Part shown: positions 1 through 5,402 of the stretch, in pieces | How the letters are laid out: the number at the start of each line of letters is the position of its first letter | How positions within the stretch are numbered: position 1 is the first letter of the stretch | Origin: Crocinitomicaceae bacterium | GTDB taxonomy: Bacteria > Bacteroidota > Bacteroidia > Flavobacteriales_D > Crocinitomicaceae | Assembly (NCBI GenBank): GCA_013215515.1 | Contig: JABSPC010000763.1 | Location: forward strand, 1 to 7,401 | Reading direction: 5' to 3' | Length of the DNA: 7,401 bases | The notes under the pieces: model-generated | What the model was told of the DNA's origin: nothing | Seen by the model: only the letters and a program-made list of their open reading frames with translations | Database searches by the model: none | Position numbers and translations under genes: made by a program

Positions 1-847
1 CCGCGATTCCATTTTTAAAACTAAATCCCTTTTCAGAAACATCTGCATCCCAGGCAACAGTATAGCCTTGGTCAATCGCATATTTTGTTGCTTCAACCAT
101 TTCGTCCAACTCAACATTATAACTTGATTCATTCGTCCAGTTATCCTGAATTGCAAGAATGCACGGCTTATTTATTGGGTGATTTGTGAAAGATGTTAAT
201 GATAAATAATCATCCATGTCTAGGCCTATTGACTTCGCATAAGATTGAGGTGTGTACTTTTTTTTGTTGTGCTCAAATTCAACAATGTTTTCTCCTAAAT
301 ATGCATCCAAAATTCCGCTTACCGCTTCCTTCCAAGCCGTTGTGATTGTTCCTGTTTTTGAGGTATTCATTGCTTCAATTAAACCCTGAACAGCCCCGTT
401 CAAAACTTTAAACATTTCACTATGGTTGTGCTTTTCAGAACCGTAGTTTAATCCAGAATAAACATCCAAAGGAACGATTCCATATTTTCGGATTACGTAA
501 GGAATATCATGAAATTGACCTCCTTCACTGAAATTAGCTCTCCCATTCATGCGAACATAATGATCGGCTTTCGCTTCATAAGCTTTTCTCACAATAAACA
601 TTTCAGATAAAATATCCGGACTCGCCGTTCCCATTCTAATCATTTCTGATTCAAAGAATGACAAAGACGAAAAAGACCAGCAAGTTCCTGTTCTTCCTTG
701 GCTTTGAACTGGTGTCGCATCTAAATGAGCAAGCGATGCGAAAGTATAATGACTTCCTTCTGCGTTGGTGACTGTTTGAATTTCATCGTCTTGTGCAATC
801 GATATTGAAGCGAGCCAAACAAAGGCAAGCGTTAAGTATGTTCTCAT
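1..847 (-). CDS. Exported C1B-family cysteine peptidase (PepC/bleomycin hydrolase-like), C-terminus outside window
   Basis: The ATG is at 847-845, and 282 codons stay open to the left edge, so the 3' part is missing. Residues 1-18 form a Sec signal peptide (MRTYLTLAFVWLASISIA, then Q19), which predicts export to the periplasm or beyond. The papain-fold active-site motif QGRTGTCWSF follows: Gln50 is the likely oxyanion-hole residue and Cys56 the nucleophile, with the same six-residue spacing as papain Q19-C25. The TVAWDADVSEKGF stretch (residues 263-275) resembles the segment of C1B aminopeptidases that lies before the catalytic His. The catalytic His and Asn would lie beyond the window, so activity cannot be judged. 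Family knowledge: C1B enzymes such as PepC and bleomycin hydrolase are mostly cytosolic peptidases; Bacteroidota also carry versions with signal peptides. The start is supported by the signal peptide and by an in-frame TAA at 862-860, only four codons upstream. It lies 138 bases from the broken gene upstream and has its own promoter candidate. Confidence 0.82.
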   Translation of the reverse strand, partial: MRTYLTLAFVWLASISIAQDDEIQTVTNAEGSHYTFASLAHLDATPVQSQGRTGTCWSFSSLSFFESEMIRMGTASPDILSEMFIVRKAYEAKADHYVRMNGRANFSEGGQFHDIPYVIRKYGIVPLDVYSGLNYGSEKHNHSEMFKVLNGAVQGLIEAMNTSKTGTITTAWKEAVSGILDAYLGENIVEFEHNKKKYTPQSYAKSIGLDMDDYLSLTSFTNHPINKPCILAIQDNWTNESSYNVELDEMVEATKYAIDQGYTVAWDADVSEKGFSFKNGIA

Positions 848-867
848 AATTCGTTGTTGTTAGTCTA

Positions 868-881
868 GATGCTCCTGCATC
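868..881 (-). other. Small perfect hairpin in the leader of the C1B peptidase gene
   Basis: The 14 bases GATGCAGGAGCATC (minus strand) form a 5-bp perfect stem, GATGC/GCATC, with the loop AGGA. The loop and the next base give AGGAG, which resembles a Shine-Dalgarno sequence, but it ends about 24 bases before the ATG, too far for normal use. On the plus strand the hairpin is followed by a T-run, but there is no plus-strand gene for it to terminate. A leader structure is possible; chance is equally likely. Confidence 0.2.
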
Positions 882-906
882 GGCTTATTTTTTTTCAAAT
901 TGTGAT

Positions 907-937
907 TAAAGATAACCATCCAATAATGAAGGTGCAA
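907..937 (-). promoter_or_regulatory. Candidate Bacteroidota promoter for the C1B peptidase gene
   Basis: On the minus strand, TTG (937-935) is followed by a 20-base spacer and TATCTTTA (914-907). This fits the Bacteroidota primary sigma pattern TTG-N(17-23)-TAnnTTTG at 7 of 8 positions in the -7 element. Transcription would start near position 900 and leave a leader of roughly 50 bases before the ATG at 847. It is found by pattern only, but it is the best-spaced promoter match in the window. Confidence 0.5.
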
Positions 938-985
938 TAATCGAACGGCAATTGTGATGAAGGGTGATGGAAGTTCTTTGTTCTC

Positions 986-2448
986 TTAATCTTGACTAAT
1001 TACAATTCTTTTAACCACCGAACTATCGCTTAAAGTAAGTTTAAGTATATATACACCGCTGCTCAACACTCCTGCATTTACCTTTTCAACATGTGATTCT
1101 GAAGATACAGTTACTGCTTTGTTAAAGACGAGCTCTCCAGTCGAAGAATACAATTGAATATTTATTTCTAAAGCGTTTATTCCATTAAAGGCAACTTCGA
1201 AAATTCCAGAATTTACATTCGGATCAACCGACACGCCCCATTCATTCAGTTCTTGTAAACCATCATAGCATCCAATATCAACAATTTTTACCGTTGAGTC
1301 GACACCACAATTATTCTCTGCCACTAAAGTTACTGAATAAGGTCCCCCTGCAAGATATGTATGGGTCGGGTTTTGTTGATTAGATGAATTCCCATCACCA
1401 AAAGTCCATGTCCAAGAAAGAACATCCGTTGATCCATCTGTAAAATCAACTATCGGACAATTCGTTGTGTCGCACCATGAAATGTCAGCTACTGGTATAA
1501 CACTTCCTGTAATTGAGATAGTATCATATGCCGTACAGCTATTTGAGTCAGTACAAGCAATTCAATACGTTCCGACAGTCGAAGTACAGAACGTCGAGCC
1601 AGGAATAGTATCATTCCACATATAGCTAATTCCAGCACCTGGTGGAACTACAAAACAAATAGAATCTACAAGACATATATCCTGATCTGGTCCTAAATCT
1701 ACAATTGGACTGTTAAAATAGCCCACCACAATGCTGTCTGTTGCTGAAGATGCAAGCCTGTCTATAACAGTAACGCCATACGTTCCAGCCGAATAGAACC
1801 ACAATCGTTTGAGTAGTGTCTCCCGTATTCGAAGCGTATGAAACCCCTCCACTTCCAGCGTCTAAAGTAAGATCCTGCCCTGGGCAAAGAGTTGTGTCTG
1901 GTCCAAGATCAACATTAAGAACCAATGGTCCAACTAGTAACTTCAAAAGTTAGATCGTAAGAAGCAAGTGGATTACAGCTAAACCATGCATCTCCTCCAA
2001 GGTATAATCCTACAAAATTGTGAGAAACTCCGTATGCCGCGTCAGGCGTTTGTCCGACATCTGTAATTTCAAATGAATTTGCCTCTCCCATATTGATGGG
2101 AACTGGTGTAGAAAGAATAAACACATTTGCCCCTGCAGCCAAACTCCCAATTGGAATCGTTTCGGTGTGAAGGATTGGAGATGTACAAAGAACTCCGTCA
2201 CGAATATGTAAAACACGATCGTTTAAATTAGTGCCAGTATTTGGATCTACATTGAACCAGACTGTTACGGATGTAATATCTCCCGCGCACGAAGCTGTAA
2301 ATGCCTGTCCCACATTGTTGTGTCCACTTACAGAATTTCCAATATTCTGTGCCATGTTCGTTTCAATACATATTTGTGCAAAAGAAGAAGAACTCAGTAA
2401 AATGCTCACAAGAACTATTGATAAACGGTGGCAGGTCGCTATTTTCAT
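986..2448 (-). pseudogene. Disrupted T9SS-secreted adhesin-like protein (Ig-like repeats, PKD, type A sorting domain)
   Basis: Read piecewise, this is one gene in three frames. Frame 1 (2448-1915) begins with a signal peptide, MKIATCHRLSIVLVSILLSS to SSFA|Q25. A Cys-containing beta-rich domain of about 150 residues follows (GQAFTASCAGDITSVTVWF) and ends in TAA at 1917-1915. The sequence resumes in frame 2 near 1922 (VLNVDLGPDTTLCPGQ), then in frame 3 near 1795 (YSAGTYGVTVID). Frame 3 is stopped by TGA at 1564-1562 inside GTY*IACTDSNSC, and then stays open to TAA at 988-986. Frame 3 holds a PKD domain (SWTWTFGDGNSS, PTHTYLAGGPYSVTLVAENN) and a T9SS type A sorting domain from about 1231 (DPNVNSGIFEV, GVYILKL, VVKRIVISQD). 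Removing one base at each shift gives 1461 nt, or 486 residues with one internal stop. The intact protein would have crossed the outer membrane by T9SS and been surface-bound or released. As it stands, the 177-residue product lacks the sorting tail. Sequencing error is the main alternative. Confidence 0.85.
1490..1916 (-). repeat. Two tandem Ig-like protein repeats of about 70 residues in the broken T9SS gene
   Basis: Two successive units each begin VDLGPD (1913-1896 and 1702-1685). Each runs through a Cys-containing strand, a SY-x-(W/S)-N motif and a GTY strand, and ends in a TDSI/YDTISI strand. Unit 1 reads VDLGPDTTLCPGQ, then GVSYASNTGDTTQTIVV, then AGTYGVTVID. Unit 2 reads VDLGPDQDICLVD, then GISYMWNDTIPGS, then GTY-stop-IACTDSNSC. 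These are the stalk repeats common in large Bacteroidota secreted proteins. The units are similar as protein but clearly diverged as DNA, so they are old duplications. Both carry a lesion. Confidence 0.65.
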
Positions 2449-2475
2449 AGTAGTTTTAAATTAAATTTCTCGATA

Positions 2476-2483
2476 CAAAAGTA
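2476..2483 (-). promoter_or_regulatory. Candidate -7 element upstream of the broken T9SS gene
   Basis: TACTTTTG on the minus strand matches the Bacteroidota -7 consensus TAnnTTTG exactly. It ends 27 bases before the ATG at 2448. I see no TTG at the expected -33 spacing; the nearest is only 9 bases away. This suggests the disrupted gene may still be transcribed, but only the -7 half is supported. Confidence 0.4.
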
Positions 2484-2597
2484 TGGATTGTTCAATAAGT
2501 ATCACCCTTTAACCTAACATTTTTTGAGAATCACGCCAAAAATCAATTCTTCTTTTCTAAATTAGAAATGAATGCCTTTTGAAAAGTTTAGAAGAAA

Positions 2598-3290
2598 CTA
2601 AAACTTATGATGCACACTCAATTGCAATTGATTTTTCTTCCAGCCATTTGTTGTCTGGTTCATAATTCCGGCTTGAACTTTAAGATTGTCAAGTATCATA
2701 TAACCGAATGCTAAATAAAACCTATTCCGATCGAAAACTTGAACTGTATTGCCATCACCGATGTGACGCTGACCATTGATGAAAATTTCATTGTAAAGAG
2801 CCAGATACAGGGTCTTCTTCTTCATTTCTGTTGAATTCAATGCAATATTCAAAAATAAGTTATATCGATACCGCGTTCGGAAATCTTGATTCCGAACAAA
2901 ACGTTGCTCATAACGAACTCGATGATTCATATAAAATCTTTTCCCAATCTTAACTGGGAATAGTGCTTCTTGATAAATTCTGCTTTCTCTAGTCGTTGAT
3001 TTATCTGAACCAAAAGTTCCGGTTGTTACATCTCCATAGCCCAGGGTAAATTTGATCTTCGCGTTTTTCGGTGAATATGTTAGTCCACTTCTGATTAGCA
3101 ATTGTTCTAAATCACCCGCAATATTCCAATTTCGGTATTGAACATCTCCTTGCACTCCCCATGGACTTTTCTTAAATGTAGTATTAAAGAAATACATGTG
3201 CCAGCCACCTAATTTACCTTCGTCAATTTGACTAAAACTCATATTGGGAATAAGAACAACAGCAATGATAAAATGGAATCTCTTATGCAT
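2598..3290 (-). CDS. DUF2490 family outer-membrane beta-barrel protein
   Basis: The protein has 230 residues. Residues 1-20 are a signal peptide (MHKRFHFIIAVVLIPNMSFS, then Q21). The rest is a run of alternating polar/hydrophobic strands rich in Tyr, Phe and Arg: GDVQYRNWNI at 48-57, HRVRYEQRF at 123-131, RYRYNLFLNIAL at 140-151, LYLALYNEIFIN at 161-172 and DRNRFYLAFGYMI at 187-199. The Arg/Tyr-rich strand pair and the YNEIFIN strand are typical of DUF2490, a widespread Bacteroidota family. The chain ends in Phe (HHKF), the usual signal for barrel insertion by the BAM complex. Its location is therefore the outer membrane; substrate and role are unknown for the family. The full length fits the family, with a TAG stop at 2600-2598. 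It starts 62 bases after the HU/SPOR gene and is followed by a 149-base gap, so it is probably monocistronic or co-transcribed with its upstream neighbour. Confidence 0.82.
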   Translation of the reverse strand: MHKRFHFIIAVVLIPNMSFSQIDEGKLGGWHMYFFNTTFKKSPWGVQGDVQYRNWNIAGDLEQLLIRSGLTYSPKNAKIKFTLGYGDVTTGTFGSDKSTTRESRIYQEALFPVKIGKRFYMNHRVRYEQRFVRNQDFRTRYRYNLFLNIALNSTEMKKKTLYLALYNEIFINGQRHIGDGNTVQVFDRNRFYLAFGYMILDNLKVQAGIMNQTTNGWKKNQLQLSVHHKF

Positions 3291-3301
3291 TTTTGAACGA
3301 T

Positions 3302-3326
3302 TTGAGACTAAAGATAATTATCTCAA
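3302..3326 (-). promoter_or_regulatory. Candidate -7 element overlapping a 12-bp palindrome before the DUF2490 gene
   Basis: The 62-base gap contains the perfect palindrome AGATAATTATCT (3312-3323), enclosed by a second inverted pair, TTGAGA (3302-3307) and TCTCAA (3321-3326). On the minus strand TATCTTTA (3316-3309) overlaps one arm. It is identical to the -7 candidate of the C1B peptidase gene and lies 18 bases before the ATG. No TTG is found at -33 spacing. A palindrome over a promoter could be an operator, or part of a weak terminator for the upstream gene. It is AT-rich, so chance is possible. Confidence 0.3.
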
Positions 3327-3352
3327 GTAAAATGATGTTGTTGGTAGGAGCC

Positions 3353-4609
3353 TTAGTTCAATTTCCAGCCACTTAAGCCCAGTGCATCGGCTTGTGACTT
3401 GATTTCGTGATACGACCCAAGAGAAAGAGCTGAACCAGCAGTTACTCTGTGAAGACCATTTTTTTTATCATAAATACGACCTTCCAATCCGTTTGCCTTT
3501 AGTTTCGCAACCAAGTTTTCTGCATTGGCTTTATTACCAAAACAACCAACAATGTAATTAATTGCGCTTGCATTAAACGTTTCCTGAGTCTCTGAAAGTT
3601 GAGGTGTTGGCTCTACATTTTCAGCTATATCTATGGTTTCCGTATCTGGAAGGTTCACTTGAATATAGGTGTCATCATCAAATTTATATGGATAGTGCTT
3701 TTTGTCTGAATCCAGGTTCGCTATCTCGTCTTCCAAAGAATTTTCATCCGATTTTACAACTGTAATTTCTTTAGTCAAATCTTCCTTCTTGTATCTACCA
3801 TCTGAAGATGAATAAAAAGGATTGAAATCGTTAAGTGAGATAATTCCCGACTCTAAAACATCGGTTTTCATAGGAATCCAAACAGAGTAAAATGCTATTG
3901 GGAGAATGCAAACAGCTGCAACATATCTCCAAGGACGCCTTTTTCTCGCCGCTGGATGTTCAATTACGTTTGTTTGGTCATCATTCGATTTTCCATCAAA
4001 AGCTAGCACTTTTTCTTCTTTCTTTATTCTAGGTCCCTTAATCTCAATGATTGGAGCCTCTTCAACTACCGTTGCCATTTTCATGGGCGTATCGATTACT
4101 GGTTTTTCAACTTTTGGCGATTCAACAACAGGCTTAGGCGATTCGTAAACACGTGTCGTTTCAATTTTATGTTCAACAATCTGAACGTCTTCTTCTGTTA
4201 AGAAGTGAACTTTACCCAATCCAAATGATTCCAATAATAAATTGAAAAATCGATCTTGTTCAAAGCACATGTTGCGCTCCTCGTCGAAGAATAAATTTCC
4301 AACGCGATCTATTTCAATTCGTCCACCATTTTTAAGAGCAGCGTTCCAAGAACTAATTTTCTCGGATACTTCTAGGGAAGCTTCATCAAATGAAATGTTA
4401 TTTGCTTGTGATAACTCATTGATTAGCAGACCGTCATTGTTTATGAGTTGACGGTTAAACAACAACGATTTTCCAGGAGGAAGCATCGTTCCTTTCCGGT
4501 AATCAATTTGGGCAGAAACAGGCTTTGCGACAAATCCACCAAAAGATGGAATGATCACACAATTGTGTCTCAATAATAAATCTCCAATAAGTTGGTCAAC
4601 AGTTGTCAT
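3353..4609 (-). CDS. HU-CCDC81-like and SPOR domain membrane protein
   Basis: The protein has 418 residues. Residues 1-60 (VDQLIGDLLLRHNCVIIPSFGGFVA) match the first bacterial HU-CCDC81-type domain, and about 61-130 match the second (RIEIDRVGNLFFDEERN). A charged, Pro/Glu/Lys-rich linker (about 145-220) leads to a basic stop-transfer patch, RKRRPWR at 222-228. One hydrophobic helix follows at 229-246. An acidic, low-complexity stretch of about 100 residues then leads to a SPOR domain at 350-418 (INYIVGCFGNKANAENLVAKL). There is no N-terminal signal peptide. The positive-inside rule puts the HU-like domains in the cytoplasm and SPOR in the periplasm. SPOR domains bind denuded glycan strands at division septa. 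The HU-like pair belongs to a superfamily that includes DNA-binding HU/IHF, but whether this branch binds DNA is not shown by the sequence. This layout is known across Bacteroidota. The start is supported because the HU domain begins at once. It lies 59 bases after kdsB. Confidence 0.88.
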   Translation of the reverse strand: MTTVDQLIGDLLLRHNCVIIPSFGGFVAKPVSAQIDYRKGTMLPPGKSLLFNRQLINNDGLLINELSQANNISFDEASLEVSEKISSWNAALKNGGRIEIDRVGNLFFDEERNMCFEQDRFFNLLLESFGLGKVHFLTEEDVQIVEHKIETTRVYESPKPVVESPKVEKPVIDTPMKMATVVEEAPIIEIKGPRIKKEEKVLAFDGKSNDDQTNVIEHPAARKRRPWRYVAAVCILPIAFYSVWIPMKTDVLESGIISLNDFNPFYSSSDGRYKKEDLTKEITVVKSDENSLEDEIANLDSDKKHYPYKFDDDTYIQVNLPDTETIDIAENVEPTPQLSETQETFNASAINYIVGCFGNKANAENLVAKLKANGLEGRIYDKKNGLHRVTAGSALSLGSYHEIKSQADALGLSGWKLN

Positions 4610-4668
4610 TAATACAAAAATAACTAAAAACTAGGTCTTTAAGTATATACGAGAAGAAAGGAATTATG

Positions 4669-5397
4669 TTACAGGAAAGCAAGCACCTTTTCAACATCCT
4701 CAGGAACGTCAATATTGGGCGTTTCTATGTCCGTTTCCACTACCCTAATTTTGTAACCATAATACAACCAGCGCAATTGCTCCAGTGATTCGACCTTTTC
4801 CAATTGAGTTGGAGCCAGTTTGGTCAATTCTGCTAACGTGTCTGATTTATAAGCATATAAGCCAATATGACGGTAGAATGGAAAATTTTCAATTATTTCA
4901 AATTTACCATTCGCTGCATTTGGAATTGCACTTCTTGAAAAATACAACGCATCTGAGTTTTCGTCAAGTACAATCTTTATTCGATTGGGATTGTTTCTGT
5001 CCGCCTCTGTAACGCCATTTATTCCCAATGTTGCGATAGACACTTGAGAATCATCAAAAGACGCGCAAAGTTGATCCAGTTGCCTGAAATCCACTAATGG
5101 TTCATCGCCTTGGATGTTGATTACAATGTCACAATCAATTTGGCTCGCTATCTCTGCACAACGATCTGTACCATTCGTGTGATTTTCCGAAGTCATCATC
5201 ACTTCTCCCCCAAAGGAAATAACATGATCATAAATTCTTTGGTCTTCTGTCGCCACAATTACTTGCGAAAGTTTCGTCGATTTTTTCGCGCCTTCATAAA
5301 CGCGTTGAATCATTGTTTTTCCTTTTAAATCAATAAGTGGTTTACCTGGAAATCGCGACGATTCATATCGTGCGGGAATAATTCCAATTATTTTCAT
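4669..5397 (-). CDS. kdsB: 3-deoxy-manno-octulosonate cytidylyltransferase (CMP-KDO synthetase)
   Basis: This cytoplasmic enzyme joins CTP and KDO to give CMP-KDO and pyrophosphate, which activates KDO for transfer to lipid A in LPS inner-core synthesis. The protein has 242 residues, close to the usual length of about 245-250, and all family blocks are present: IPARYESSRFPGKPL (7-21, nucleotide-binding loop), ATEDQRI (49-55), HTNGTDRCAEIA (73-84), NIQGDEPLV (94-102, with the metal-binding Asp98), HIGLYAY (177-183), LEKVESLEQLRWL (199-211) and NIDVPEDVEKV (228-238, Asp230 being the probable second metal ligand). The start is firm because the conserved core begins at once (MKIIGIIPAR). A purine-rich GAAGA sits directly before the ATG. 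The gene starts 5 bases after the TonB receptor stop, which suggests co-transcription. No KDO-synthesis partner such as kdsA or kdsD is adjacent. Confidence 0.96.
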   Translation of the reverse strand: MKIIGIIPARYESSRFPGKPLIDLKGKTMIQRVYEGAKKSTKLSQVIVATEDQRIYDHVISFGGEVMMTSENHTNGTDRCAEIASQIDCDIVINIQGDEPLVDFRQLDQLCASFDDSQVSIATLGINGVTEADRNNPNRIKIVLDENSDALYFSRSAIPNAANGKFEIIENFPFYRHIGLYAYKSDTLAELTKLAPTQLEKVESLEQLRWLYYGYKIRVVETDIETPNIDVPEDVEKVLAFL

Positions 5398-5402
5398 TCT
5401 TC

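Noticed and set aside
986..1324. A stand-alone 112-residue protein starting at GTG 1324
   Set aside because: The frame continues upstream without a stop to 1562 and encodes the rest of the PKD domain. The GTG is an internal Val, so this is only the C-terminal piece of the broken gene.
2010..2216. Minus-strand open frame of 68 codons inside the T9SS gene
   Set aside because: It overlaps the N-terminal domain in another frame and has no domain-like content.
2231..2464. Plus-strand open frame of 77 codons, antisense to the N-terminus of the broken T9SS gene
   Set aside because: It lies opposite a clearly coding signal peptide and domain, has no recognisable motif and shows no promoter. It is a shadow frame, as are the other plus-strand frames at 3906-4148, 4242-4451, 4785-5012, 5110-5328, 6112-6312 and 6371-6559.
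2560..2576. TTTCTAAATTAGAAA inverted repeat downstream of the DUF2490 gene, as a possible terminator
   Set aside because: It is a pure AT-rich palindrome with only one base between its arms, no GC stem and no adjacent U-run in the right direction. Other pairings in the gap are equally weak.
4615..4622. TATTTTTG on the minus strand, a perfect TAnnTTTG match just before the HU/SPOR gene
   Set aside because: It is only 5 bases from the ATG, so transcription would start at or inside the start codon, and there is no TTG at -33 spacing. A leaderless start is possible, but an A/T-run match is more likely chance.
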